Assembly (NCBI GenBank): GCA_023423935.1
Contig: JAFAEQ010000056.1
Coordinates: 68,564 to 132,563, forward strand
From: Pseudomonadota bacterium
GTDB lineage: Bacteria > Pseudomonadota > Gammaproteobacteria > Steroidobacterales > Steroidobacteraceae
Direction: 5' to 3'
Length of the DNA: 64,000 nt
Of the stretch, positions 1 through 8,218 are shown one piece after another. The notes under the pieces were generated by a model. It ran no database searches. It was not told the DNA's origin and was given only the letters and a program-made list of their open reading frames with translations. Made by a program: the position numbers and the translations under genes. Numbering within the stretch: position 1 is the first letter of the stretch; every line of letters begins with the position of its first letter.

Positions 1-19
1 CCTCTTGCAGGAGCGAGAT

Positions 20-628
20 ATGAAAGCTAGCAGTTTGATCACGGCCGCGGTGCTTTGTGCACTCGGCGGTGCAGCGATGGCACAGAGTTCGGCGCAGCCG
101 ACGCAGCGTACGCCCGATCAGAGCGGCGCAATGGATCGTTCTGATCACAATAATATGAGCAGCTCCGATAAGGGCGGAAAGCTCACGAGCGAATCGTTCG
201 CAAAGAAGGCATCGGCCGCCGGCAATGCGGAGATCGCCATGGGTAAGCTCGGCGTGCAGAAGGCGACGAATCCCGCCGTGAAGAAATACGCTCAGCAGAT
301 GGTGGACGATCACACGAAGGGGAATCAGGAGCTCGCTGCGGCCGCCAAGGGCAAGGCTGCCGAGGAACTGAAGTCTTCTCCCGATCTGATGCACAAGGCC
401 ATGGCGGAGAAGTTCGAGCACCAGAAGGCCGGTCCTGAGTTCGACCAGGATTTCATGGCGCAGATGGTGAAGGATCATCAGAAAGCCATCGAGCTCTACC
501 AGCAGGCCGCAACCGATCCATCCGTGGATCCGCAGTTGCAGGCAGTTGCGAAGAAGACTTTGCCAAAGCTGCAGGCGCATCTGCGTGAAGCAGAGAGCAT
601 GCAGAAGACGCTCACCGCGAACGACTGA
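20..628 (+). CDS. exported DUF4142 (ferritin-like) protein
   Basis: An AGGAG ribosome site at 9-13 places the start at the ATG at 20, not at the in-frame TTG upstream. The 202-residue product opens with a signal peptide (MKASSLITAAVLCALGGAAMA, cleavage after AMA), so it is periplasmic or outer-membrane associated. A polar Ser/Asp/Asn-rich linker follows, then a helical DUF4142 domain (about residues 55-195) with the family's SFAKKASAAGNAEIAMGKL start and paired helices rich in His, Glu and Lys (DDHTKGN, KDHQKAIELY). The family is predicted to be a ferritin-like four-helix bundle. Its biochemical function is not established. The sequence before position 20 is too short to tell whether the gene belongs to an operon. 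Confidence 0.85.
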   Translation: MKASSLITAAVLCALGGAAMAQSSAQPTQRTPDQSGAMDRSDHNNMSSSDKGGKLTSESFAKKASAAGNAEIAMGKLGVQKATNPAVKKYAQQMVDDHTKGNQELAAAAKGKAAEELKSSPDLMHKAMAEKFEHQKAGPEFDQDFMAQMVKDHQKAIELYQQAATDPSVDPQLQAVAKKTLPKLQAHLREAESMQKTLTAND

Positions 629-760
629 TCGCGAACGATTCATCGCGAACGCGCTGCATGTTGGAGAAAGAGCCGTGGCCCGAACAGGGCGCGGCTCTTT
701 TGCTGCAGCTCACACAAGGACTTAGGGGAACAGGATTGGTTTTCCAGGAATTTACCTTGC

Positions 761-1165
761 ATGGAAGGCGAGGTAACGAAGCTGAAACTGATCGCTCTCG
801 GCGCGGTAATAGCGGTTGCCGGCAGTGCGATCGTGATGGCGGAGTCGAATGAAGAACGCACGCTCAAGGTGACTGCGACCGCATTCAACTCGACAGTCGC
901 ACAAACCGATGACCGTCCGCACGAAACGGCCTGCGGTGATGAGCTGACACCGCAGAGCCGAATCATTGCGGTGTCGCGCGATCTGAAACGCCAGGGACTG
1001 GATTGCGGTACCAAGGTGCACATTGCGGGCTTGGGTTCTTACACCGTGGCCGATGTCACGGCGAAGCGGCACTCGCAACTGATCGACATCTACATGGGCG
1101 ACGACGTCAAGCGCGCCCGCAAATGGGGGCGACAGCAAGTCGAGATCACGGTCGCGGAGCGTTGA
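761..1165 (+). CDS. 3D-domain (double-psi beta-barrel) protein with N-terminal anchor
   Basis: The 134-residue product has a hydrophobic N-terminal segment (about residues 10-27, an uncleaved anchor or signal peptide). It is followed by a 3D domain, a short double-psi beta-barrel related to RlpA and MltA. The diagnostic features are the TATAFNS strand, PQSRIIAVS, DCGTKVHIAGLG and the Asp-rich end VADVTAK-x-LIDIYMGDD, whose three aspartates give the domain its name. Such domains occur in peptidoglycan-remodelling enzymes, but no separate catalytic partner domain is present, so a cell-wall role is only inferred. The ATG at 761 has a modest CAGGAA upstream at about 748, so the start is uncertain by a few codons. 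The gene ends just before a REP-like array. Confidence 0.75.
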   Translation: MEGEVTKLKLIALGAVIAVAGSAIVMAESNEERTLKVTATAFNSTVAQTDDRPHETACGDELTPQSRIIAVSRDLKRQGLDCGTKVHIAGLGSYTVADVTAKRHSQLIDIYMGDDVKRARKWGRQQVEITVAER

Positions 1166-1170
1166 TCGAA

Positions 1171-1445
1171 TCAGTCGGACTTTGTTCGGCTAAAGCCGAA
1201 CCCACTGGCAGAAAGAAATCTATGGGTCCGTCGGTTTTGTTCGGCTAAAGCCGAACCGCTGGCAAAAAAGGAATCTGTAGGTCCGACTTCAGTCGGCCAT
1301 CTGTTCAGCTAAAGCCGAACCCACAGCTATCCATTTCACGATTCTTCTCCGACTAGCGGACTAGCAGACTGGTATGGCTAGCCACTCCGCGCAAGGCTCG
1401 GCAAAGAAAAGGAGCTTGTGGGTCCGACTTTAGTCGGACATCTGG
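1171..1445. repeat. REP-like hairpin cluster (four elements)
   Basis: Four related elements lie at about 1171-1205, 1221-1258, 1276-1326 and 1416-1445. The most complete (1276-1326) runs TGTAGGT, hairpin CCGACTTCAGTCGG, short spacer, hairpin AGCTAAAGCC, then ACCCACA. This is two head-to-head REP halves with an inverted TGTGGGT/ACCCACA frame. The others are partial or decayed: 1221 has lost half of the first hairpin and 1416 has only the first arm. The intervening sequence 1340-1400 carries a CTAG-rich spacer shared with the array at 2.4-3.0 kb. No gene is seen between 1166 and 1564. Confidence 0.8.
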
Positions 1446-1564
1446 ATTCATCGCGCAGTAACCCGCCGCCCTCAGCGATCGATGAGGGCGCTGGTGCTTG
1501 ATCTCATACGAATGACCCCTCTGGCGCTTCAGAGCGATAAGGCATTAGTGGCGCCGCGGCGAAC

Positions 1565-2020
1565 TCAGTACGGAGTTCCATCACGACGCCGATAACGTTC
1601 GTCGTTCGATGAAATCATGAGGTCGATATCCGGATAACACGTGGCATCGGCGCGATTGCGTGTACCGATCTCCAGCAGCACCGCCTCTTGATCAGAACGG
1701 TTCTGCAAATGATGCCCGTTCTGCTCGCTCGCCTTGAAGCCTGCACAATCTCCAGCGCGGAGAACTTCCACACCTTCATCGGTGACGAGCGTCACCTCGC
1801 CCTGGATCACATGGATGAACTCATCCTTGTGGCTGTGCCAGTGACGCTGGCTCGACCATTCTCCCGCGGGCAGACGCAGCAGGTTCACTCCGAACTGAGT
1901 CAGTCCAGCCGCATCGCCGAGGGCGCGCCGTTCGCGTCGCAGACAGGGCTGGTCATAGGGTGCGGGATAGCTCGTCCCGATGCGCGGCATTACGGATGAG
2001 ACGTCGATCTTCTTTGGCAT
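1565..2020 (-). CDS. cupin-domain protein
   Basis: This 151-residue protein is a single-domain cupin. Motif 1 is HWHSHKDEFIHVIQGEV (about residues 60-76), which supplies the metal-binding His, His and Glu. Motif 2 is AGDCAGFKASEQNGHHLQN, with the last metal-binding His. The length and motif order suit a small monodomain cupin acting on or sensing a small carboxylate or sugar, but no substrate can be read from the sequence. It is cytoplasmic, with no signal sequence. It is transcribed alone and divergently from the small gene at 2097. The ATG at 2020 is the only in-frame start that keeps the full N-terminal strand. Confidence 0.8.
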   Translation of the reverse strand: MPKKIDVSSVMPRIGTSYPAPYDQPCLRRERRALGDAAGLTQFGVNLLRLPAGEWSSQRHWHSHKDEFIHVIQGEVTLVTDEGVEVLRAGDCAGFKASEQNGHHLQNRSDQEAVLLEIGTRNRADATCYPDIDLMISSNDERYRRRDGTPY

Positions 2021-2096
2021 GGCACACTCGCCGGGTCTGAAGAGTTGACCTCATGATAACGATTACGGCGGATCGCAGATCCGCCAGTGAGGAACC

Positions 2097-2357
2097 ATGC
2101 GCCAGATCCTCATCGTCGCGAATGACGCCACTTACTCGCAACTCGCGTCACGCAAGCTCCGACGACTCGAACGGTTCGATCGACGCAAGTTGCAGGCGAC
2201 GCCACTCGATGCTTCCATTCTGGTTGGCCTGCGCAAGGGACCGTTGTCCTTTCTGCGCCCCTGGTCTGGCTATGTCATGCGGGCCGGTAAACCCATCGGA
2301 ACAATCAGTCTCAGCGGACGCGACGTGCGTCGTGGCTATCTGGAAGTCAAAGGATGA
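2097..2357 (+). CDS. small basic hypothetical protein
   Basis: The 86-residue protein is not recognised. It begins MRQILIVANDATYSQLASRKL and is rich in Arg and Lys with alternating hydrophobics. There is no signal peptide, membrane segment or cysteine. The ATG at 2097 is preceded by GTGAGGA (ribosome site), which supports this frame over an overlapping frame that starts at 2053. It lies between a divergent cupin gene and a CTAG-rich segment that starts the REP array. A DNA- or RNA-binding role would fit the charge but is only a guess. Confidence 0.5.
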   Translation: MRQILIVANDATYSQLASRKLRRLERFDRRKLQATPLDASILVGLRKGPLSFLRPWSGYVMRAGKPIGTISLSGRDVRRGYLEVKG

Positions 2358-2380
2358 CTCCACTGATGTTGCTGAAGGTG

Positions 2381-2414
2381 CTAGCCACTAGCCAACTAGT
2401 CCGCTAGCTACTAG
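2381..2414. repeat. CTAG ladder
   Basis: Five CTAG tetranucleotides occur at 2381, 2388, 2396, 2404 and 2411, spaced 7-8 bp. CTAG is normally among the rarest tetramers in proteobacterial genomes. Related CTAG-bearing spacers recur inside the REP arrays (about 1353-1383, 2558-2596, 2939-2970), so the block looks like part of the repeat spacer rather than a chance cluster. Confidence 0.6.
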
Positions 2415-2428
2415 CAGGAAAGAAGAGT

Positions 2429-2999
2429 TGTGGGTCCGACTTCAGTCGGACATTTTGTTCGGCTAAAGCCGAACCCACAGGTGGAGAGAGTCTTCTTGCT
2501 TCTTCTCTCGGCTAAGCCGAACCCACAGCTAAAGAGACTCTTCCAGCCTCTTCTCTGGCTAGCAGACCGGCGGACCAGTTTGCTAGCCGCTCCGCGGATC
2601 GCGCGGGCAGAAAGCAACTTGTGGGTCCGACTTCAGTCGGACATTTTGTTCGGCTAAAGCCGAACCCACAGGTGGAGAGAGTCTTCTTGCTTCTTCTCTC
2701 GGCTAAGCCGAACCCACAGCTAAAGAGACTCTTCCAGATTCTTCTCGAGCTGGAAGACTACCGGACCAGTTTGCTAGCGACTCCGCGCAGCGCGCGGGCA
2801 GAAAGCAACTTGTGGGTCCGACTTCAGTCGGACATTTTGTTCGGCTAAAGCCGAACCCACAGGTGGAGAGACTCTTCTTGCTTCTTCTCTCGGCTGAAGC
2901 CGAACCCACAGCTAGCGAGACTCTTCCAGCCTCTTCTCTGGCTAGCAGTCCAGCGGACCAGTTTGCTAGCGACTCTCTCCGGCACTTGCCCCCGCACTC
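2429..2999. repeat. three-copy 191-bp tandem array of paired REP (REPIN-like) elements
   Basis: Three direct copies start at 2429, 2620 and 2811, exactly 191 bp apart. Each unit begins with a 51-bp inverted element (2429-2479, 2620-2670, 2811-2861): TGTGGGT, hairpin TCCGACTTCAGTCGGA, spacer CATTTTG, hairpin TTCGGCTAAAGCCGAA, then ACCCACA. A purine-rich spacer and a second half element (CTCGGCTAAGCCGAACCC, with a spare A restoring CTGAAGCC in unit 3) follow, then a CTAG-containing spacer. Short open frames inside repeat the same peptide once per unit and are not counted as genes. No other gene is seen between 2358 and 3042. Confidence 0.85.
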
Positions 3000-3042
3000 G
3001 CGCGTTGCAACTGCATCCATTTCCATTGCCAGGAGAGTTTGT

Positions 3043-3306
3043 ATGGCTGATCCAAGAGTCCCGGATATCAACGCTGATCGGAATAGCGACCGTATCTCTA
3101 CCGAAGAGGCAAAGCGACGCGCCGAATCTCAGGCGAGATCCGAGAAGGAATCATCCACTGCGGTTCGCCATGGCGGCGCGGGGAAAATGGGCATGGATCG
3201 TTCGACTTCGGATGTCGTGGACGGGAGCGATGTCTCGAAGGAGAGTGAGCGAGCACACTGGCCGGACGAAGATGGCAATCTCGAGGAATCGAGCGGCCAT
3301 CCATGA
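3043..3306 (+). CDS. small hydrophilic hypothetical protein
   Basis: The frame is open far upstream into the repeat array, but the ATG at 3043 has a good AGGAGAG site at 3031-3037 and starts the non-repetitive part. The 87-residue product (starts MADPRVPDINADRNSDRIS) is almost entirely polar and charged, with many Ser, Glu, Asp and Arg residues. It is likely disordered, with no signal, membrane segment or known motif. It resembles small stress-associated proteins encoded near hemerythrin-type genes, but I cannot assign it to a family. Confidence 0.55.
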   Translation: MADPRVPDINADRNSDRISTEEAKRRAESQARSEKESSTAVRHGGAGKMGMDRSTSDVVDGSDVSKESERAHWPDEDGNLEESSGHP

Positions 3307-3454
3307 TCGATGCAATTGCAGTAAGGACTTCGTCGCTCGCTTCCGAAAATGCGAGCTCCTCAAAGGTGTTCCGCGGAGGTGAGATCCAGCAGTGAGCGAA
3401 TTCGCCCAACGAATTCGCTCGCTTCGCAAGGATTCGCGGCGCTAGCCGTCTGCG

Positions 3455-4054
3455 TCACTGCCATCGTCGTTCGCGGCTTCCATTGGACTTGGAGTTCGCA
3501 AAGATCACGGCACCCAGTGCAAGAGCTCCCCCGATTGCAATCGCGGCGCCGGTGGGAAATGTACGAATGCCGGTGCTTGCTACTTCAGCAGTGTGAGGGC
3601 CGAGCAGTTCCACACGACGTTTCGCCATACGGGCTCCGAGCATGTGGAGCTGATCGGTAAGCCTCAGTTCGGCGGCAGGCAGCAGCCAGGTTTCTTCGTC
3701 TGCCACGTGATGCATGACTGTCCGCATCAATGCCATGAACGTTTCGTCGAACTCGGGGCTGTCAGGGTTCATGTCGCGCAGCTCTGCCATGTAACCACGC
3801 ATCTCGTCATGCTCGGGCTCGCTCTTGTCGAGTACTTCGTCGCCGCGCAGCACGGATCGCAGTGCGGGATAAAAGATCTCTTCCTCGAGCCGCGCATGCG
3901 CCGTCAATGCGATGCAGATGTGTTCGACGATCGCCTGCTTGCGCGCCGGGGAGGTGTCCTGCTTGTAGCGGTGGAACGCCGCCATCACGTGGGTGTGATC
4001 CATGCGGATCATCGAGGTGATCGAAGGGGACATTTTCTCGACGACGCTGTTCAT
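3455..4054 (-). CDS. hemerythrin HHE-domain protein with C-terminal membrane segment
   Basis: The 199-residue protein has an HHE cation-binding domain (about residues 12-140). Its expected metal ligands sit in MDHTHVMAAF, HARLEEEIFYPAL, EPEHDEMR and HHVADEETWLLP, giving a di-iron four-helix bundle that binds oxygen, NO or iron. A hydrophobic stretch near the C-terminus (AIAIGGALALGAVIF, about residues 170-184) and a basic tail suggest it is anchored in the inner membrane. A GGAGAT site lies just upstream of the ATG at 4054. The gene is single and convergent with the small gene at 3043. The family is linked to redox or iron stress, but the specific role is not known. Confidence 0.8.
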   Translation of the reverse strand: MNSVVEKMSPSITSMIRMDHTHVMAAFHRYKQDTSPARKQAIVEHICIALTAHARLEEEIFYPALRSVLRGDEVLDKSEPEHDEMRGYMAELRDMNPDSPEFDETFMALMRTVMHHVADEETWLLPAAELRLTDQLHMLGARMAKRRVELLGPHTAEVASTGIRTFPTGAAIAIGGALALGAVIFANSKSNGSRERRWQ

Positions 4055-4131
4055 GGCGATCTCCGCGAATGATGGGCTTTATGGAGAACGCCGGCTTGCG
4101 CAGCGGGTTCCAGAGGCCCCGCAGCGCACAT

Positions 4132-6372
4132 TCACGCGACGGTACGTACCGGTGCTTGCAGCAGACGCTCGATGCGTACGGGCAGGTGGCGAACGCGCAC
4201 GCCCGTGGCGTGATGGACGGCGTTCGTGATCGCAGCCGCAATACCCGCCAGGCCGATCTCGCCGACGCCGCGCGCTCCGAGTGCATTCAAGTTGTAGTCG
4301 GGATGATCGAGGAACGTCACGTCGATCTGCGGCGCGTCGGCATGCGTCGCCACCAGATAATCGGCGAGATTGTCGTTGACCGGCTTGCCGTTGCGCGCGT
4401 CGTAGAGCGTCTCCTCGAGCAGCGCCATGCCGACGCCCATGACCACTGCGCCTTCGATCTGGTTGCGTGCCGCTCGCGGATTGATCATGCGACCGGCGTC
4501 GATCACGGTGACCACGCGGCTGACTTGCAATCGTGCAATTTCCGGCCGCCAGGTGACCTCCGCGAATTGCGCGCCGAAGGAATGGGACGAGAACCTGGGA
4601 TTCTCCTCCTGGAGCGTGCCTTTGGATTCGCCTTGACCCGAGACCGATTGAACGCGGGCGGCCTTCAGCACATCTTCGATCGGCGTTCCCTGGGAGCTGC
4701 CTTTCGTGCGGATTCGTCCGTCGATCAGTACCAGTGATGCTGCGTCCTGGCGATAGAACGGCCCTCGTGTTTTCGTTGCGGCAGACAGCAGCGCCTTCGT
4801 CGCCTTCTGCGTGGCTTCGAGCACTGCAGGTGTCATCGAAGCCGTGACCCAGGAGCCGCCTGAAACAGGGCCGGGCGGCAACGACGAATCACCGAGCACC
4901 ACGTCGATGCGATCGACAGGAACGCCGGTCGCATGGCTCACCATCTGCGCAAGAATCGTATACGTGCCGGTCCCGATATCCTGTGTACCGCTCGCGATAC
5001 GGATGCGTCCGTCCTGCCGAAATTCCACCGTCGCCTGCGCATCCGATCGCATGGCGCCCCATGACGCTGCAGCGACGCCCCAGCCGATGATGGCGCCATC
5101 GCGTTGCATCGATCCCACCTCGGGTGTGCGCCGTGACCATCCGAACTTTTCTGCGCCGGTGACGAGACATTCCTTGAGGTGACGCGAGGAGAACGGCAGA
5201 TTTTTGCTTTCGTCCTTGGTCGGCTCGTTCATCAGACGCAACTGCACAGGGTCCATCTTCAGTTTGATCGCAAGCTCATCCATTGCGGATTCGAGTGCGA
5301 ACAGACCGGGTACCGCGCCCGGGCCGCGCATCGGCGTGGGCGTTCCGACATTGCGCCGTGCGAGCGCGGCGCTGACGCGCAGATTCGGCGTGCTGTACAG
5401 AAACGGTGTGGCTTCGCCGCAGTCTTCGCTGTAGTCATCGGCGATCGCGGTGTGATTCGCGTAGTCCTGGCTGAGCGCAACGAGCTTTCCTTGTGCGTCG
5501 GCGCCCAGGCGAATGCGCTGATCGGTCACGGGACGATGGCCGGCGCTGTAGAACATCATTTGCCTGCTGACCACGAGCTTCACGGGGCGTTTGAGATTGC
5601 GAGCGCAGGCCGCGGCGAGCAATGCATGCGGCCATGGCCAGAGCTTGCCGCCAAATCCGGAGCCCAGATACTTCGTGATCACCTTCACCTGTTCGGGTGC
5701 GACGCCGAGCATGCGCGCCATCACTTCACGATGGTTCATGACCGCCTGCGAAGTTTCATACAGCGTGAATGACTGACCATCGAAGACAGCCACCGACGCA
5801 TGCAGTTCGATTGGATTGTGAGTCTCGACGGGGGTGCCGTACGTCTCATCGAGCTTGACTGCGGCCTGCCGGAGCGCCGTTTCCACATCGCCGCGTTTGC
5901 TCTTCTCCGATGCAGATTCTGGAGCCGGTGATCCTTCGAGCAGCTCGCGAGCAACCTGCGGAGCTTCGCCTCGGTAGCTGGCCTTCACCCGCTCGGCCGC
6001 GGCGCGCGCCTGCTCTTGCGTTTGTGCTACGACGACGGCGACGTACTGACCGTAGTAACGGATCACGTCGTCCTCGAGCGGCGGTCGCGTCTCGTCGATG
6101 CGCGGTCCGCTGCCTTCCGAGGGAGGTACGCGATAAAGCGTGCCGATGTTGCCGCGGTGATAGATGGCGACGACGCCCGGCATTTTCTGCGCGGCCGTCG
6201 TGTCGAGCTGGGTCAGCGTGCCGTTGGCGATGGTGGCGCACACCGGCCAGGCATGCAGCAACCCTTCGAAATGATGGTCCGATGAATAATCCGCGAGGCC
6301 GCTGACTTTCAGCGCTCCGTCGATGCGCGCAGTGGGTACGCCGACGACTTTCGATTCTCTGATCGGCTCCAT
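4132..6372 (-). CDS. paoC: aldehyde oxidoreductase molybdenum-binding subunit (PaoC-like)
   Basis: This is the large subunit of a xanthine-oxidase-family enzyme, about 746 residues, close to PaoC (about 730). It binds the molybdenum cofactor and oxidises aldehydes to acids. The N-terminal a/b hammerhead domain (KVSGLADYSSDH) is followed by molybdopterin-binding segments (GSGFGGKLW, GGSWVTAS). The C-terminal GARGVGEIGLAG carries the catalytic glutamate. I chose the ATG at 6372 because TGAGG lies about 8 nt upstream. An ATG at 6387 is also in frame. The subunit has no signal peptide. It is probably exported with the Tat-tagged iron-sulfur subunit encoded two genes upstream. No XdhC/PaoD-type cofactor-insertion chaperone gene is seen nearby. 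Confidence 0.88.
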   Translation of the reverse strand: MEPIRESKVVGVPTARIDGALKVSGLADYSSDHHFEGLLHAWPVCATIANGTLTQLDTTAAQKMPGVVAIYHRGNIGTLYRVPPSEGSGPRIDETRPPLEDDVIRYYGQYVAVVVAQTQEQARAAAERVKASYRGEAPQVARELLEGSPAPESASEKSKRGDVETALRQAAVKLDETYGTPVETHNPIELHASVAVFDGQSFTLYETSQAVMNHREVMARMLGVAPEQVKVITKYLGSGFGGKLWPWPHALLAAACARNLKRPVKLVVSRQMMFYSAGHRPVTDQRIRLGADAQGKLVALSQDYANHTAIADDYSEDCGEATPFLYSTPNLRVSAALARRNVGTPTPMRGPGAVPGLFALESAMDELAIKLKMDPVQLRLMNEPTKDESKNLPFSSRHLKECLVTGAEKFGWSRRTPEVGSMQRDGAIIGWGVAAASWGAMRSDAQATVEFRQDGRIRIASGTQDIGTGTYTILAQMVSHATGVPVDRIDVVLGDSSLPPGPVSGGSWVTASMTPAVLEATQKATKALLSAATKTRGPFYRQDAASLVLIDGRIRTKGSSQGTPIEDVLKAARVQSVSGQGESKGTLQEENPRFSSHSFGAQFAEVTWRPEIARLQVSRVVTVIDAGRMINPRAARNQIEGAVVMGVGMALLEETLYDARNGKPVNDNLADYLVATHADAPQIDVTFLDHPDYNLNALGARGVGEIGLAGIAAAITNAVHHATGVRVRHLPVRIERLLQAPVRTVA

Positions 6373-6379
6373 GGAAACC

Positions 6380-7387
6380 TCATGCATTCTGCAGACACTG
6401 GCGCAGCGCCTGCGTCAGGCATCGTTTCGCAAGCTCCACCTTGAAGGCGTTTTCTTTCAGCGGTTTTGCGGATTGAAGCGCTGCGTCGGCGGCCGATCTG
6501 AACACAGCCTCGGAGGCCTGTTGTCCGAGCAGCGCCTGTTCGGCTTGCGGTGCACGCCAGGGAATCGTGCCCACGCCGCCGAGTGCAACACGCGCATGCT
6601 CAATCCTGCCGCTCGCGTCTGCTCGCATGGCGACGGCCGCAGAGGCGAGTGCAAATTCATAGGAGGCTCTGTCTCGAAGTTTGAGATACACGCTCTTCGT
6701 GCCCGGCTGGGGCGGCGGAAGCGTGACATGCGTAATGAGATCGCCGGGCTCGAGCACCGTTTCGATGTGAGGCGTATCGCCAGGGAGTCTGTAAAAGTCG
6801 GCAATGGGAACCGCGCGCGTGCCCTTGACGCCCCGAACATGGATGATCGCCTCCAATGCCATCAGTGCGACGTTCTGGTCTGAAGGGTTGCTGGCGATGC
6901 ATTGCGGGCTCGTACCCAGGATTGCGAGCATGCGATGGTGGCCTTCGAGTGCGTCGCATCCGGATCCTGGCGTTCGCTTGTTACAGCGTGCGGCGATATC
7001 GCGGTAGTACACGCATCGTGTCTTCTGCAAGAGATTGCCTGCTGTCGTCGCCATGTTGCGCAGCTGCGGCGATGCGCCGGAGAGCAGGGCCTGAGACAGC
7101 GCCGGATACCTGGATTTCACTGCCTCGTCGTGTGCGACGTCGGCGTTGCGTGCGAGGGCGCCGATCTGCAGCCCACCGTCCGAGGTCGGTTTGATGGTGG
7201 CGAGATCGAGCGAATTGATGTCGATGAGCTGTGCAGGCTTCTCGACGTCGATCTTCATGTAATCGACCAGGTTCGTGCCGCCGGCGATGAAGCGGACGTT
7301 CGCCCCTTGCTGAGCGGTGTTCGAGCGTGCATGCGCCTTGATCGCATCGTCGATCGAGCGCGGCGTGACGAGATCGAATGTGTTCAT
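6380..7387 (-). CDS. paoB: aldehyde oxidoreductase FAD-binding subunit with extra Cys cluster (PaoB-like)
   Basis: The 335-residue protein is the medium subunit, passing electrons between the iron-sulfur subunit and FAD. The FAD-binding loop is FIAGGTNLVDYMK (about residues 33-45), with a second contact at TTAGNLLQKTRC. Cysteines at about 125, 135, 144 and 163 lie in an insertion in the middle of the FAD domain. In the E. coli periplasmic aldehyde oxidase PaoB such an insertion holds an extra 4Fe-4S cluster, and the same is expected here. The gene lies 7 nt after the iron-sulfur gene and 7 nt before the large-subunit start, consistent with one operon read leftward. Confidence 0.88.
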   Translation of the reverse strand: MNTFDLVTPRSIDDAIKAHARSNTAQQGANVRFIAGGTNLVDYMKIDVEKPAQLIDINSLDLATIKPTSDGGLQIGALARNADVAHDEAVKSRYPALSQALLSGASPQLRNMATTAGNLLQKTRCVYYRDIAARCNKRTPGSGCDALEGHHRMLAILGTSPQCIASNPSDQNVALMALEAIIHVRGVKGTRAVPIADFYRLPGDTPHIETVLEPGDLITHVTLPPPQPGTKSVYLKLRDRASYEFALASAAVAMRADASGRIEHARVALGGVGTIPWRAPQAEQALLGQQASEAVFRSAADAALQSAKPLKENAFKVELAKRCLTQALRQCLQNA

Positions 7388-7394
7388 CGCGTGC

Positions 7395-8021
7395 TCACAC
7401 CTTGCCGCGCGCTGCTTGCACGGCTGCGAGGATGTTGGGGTAGGCCCCGCAGCGACAGATGTTGCCGCTCATTGCCTCGCGAACCTCGGCGTCGTTTCCG
7501 CCCCACGGCTCTTTCAGCATCGCGACGGCCGACATGATCTGCCCGGGGGTGCAGTAGCCGCATTGAAAGCCATCGTGTTCGACGAATGCGGCTTGCATCG
7601 GATGTAAGGCGCCGGGTTTGCCGAGTCCTTCGATCGTCGTGATCTCCGCCTTCTGCTGCATCGCTGCGAAGGTGAGGCAGCTGTTCACGCGCCGCCCGTC
7701 GATGTGAACCGTGCAGGCGCCGCACTGTCCGTGATCGCAGCCTTTCTTGGTGCCGGTCAGATGCAAGGTTTCGCGCAACGTGTCCAGCAGCGTCGAGCGC
7801 GGATCGATCCGAACGTCGTGCCTCTGACCGTTGACCTTGAGTGAAATCGCGATGGTGCCTGGGACCGCGGCAGATGCAGTCGTCGATCGCACGGTGGAAG
7901 CCTCTGCGCCCAGCGGAGCAGCGACTCCGATTCCAGCGACGCTTGCGTGCGTGAGGAATTCCCGACGGTTGAGAGAATTCAGCGCAGGGCCGATGCGTGT
8001 ATCCGAATGCTGATCAGACAT
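7395..8021 (-). CDS. paoA: aldehyde oxidoreductase 2Fe-2S subunit with Tat signal (PaoA-like)
   Basis: The 208-residue small subunit carries two 2Fe-2S clusters. The plant-ferredoxin-type cluster uses Cys 95, 100, 103 and 115 (GCDHGQCGACTV...SC). The second uses Cys 154, 157, 189 and 191 (CGYC...CRC). The N-terminus has a twin-arginine signal (NRREFLTHASVAGIGVAAP, about residues 18-36), so the assembled heterotrimer is sent folded to the periplasm. That is the hallmark separating Pao-type aldehyde oxidases from cytoplasmic xanthine dehydrogenases. It is the first gene of the leftward paoABC-like operon. The likely role is detoxification of aromatic or other aldehydes. Confidence 0.9.
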   Translation of the reverse strand: MSDQHSDTRIGPALNSLNRREFLTHASVAGIGVAAPLGAEASTVRSTTASAAVPGTIAISLKVNGQRHDVRIDPRSTLLDTLRETLHLTGTKKGCDHGQCGACTVHIDGRRVNSCLTFAAMQQKAEITTIEGLGKPGALHPMQAAFVEHDGFQCGYCTPGQIMSAVAMLKEPWGGNDAEVREAMSGNICRCGAYPNILAAVQAARGKV

Positions 8022-8218
8022 GGCAGCCTCGGCGAGGGGACGATCTTCGATAAGCGCGTGCGTTGCGCCGAAGTTCCGGAAAGTGCGCAGGCCGAGTGAG
8101 CCAGCTTTGTATAGCGAGGATTCCGGTCGAAGCGTCCGAGAGTGCGACTCCTGCGAGGCTGGTCGCAGCGAGGGCCTGGTGTTACAAGTCGGCTGTCATC
8201 AGAAACCGGATCTCCTCG

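Noticed and set aside
2430..2848. Two 75-residue frames in the REP array
   Set aside because: Their peptides repeat once per 191-bp unit and derive from the hairpins.
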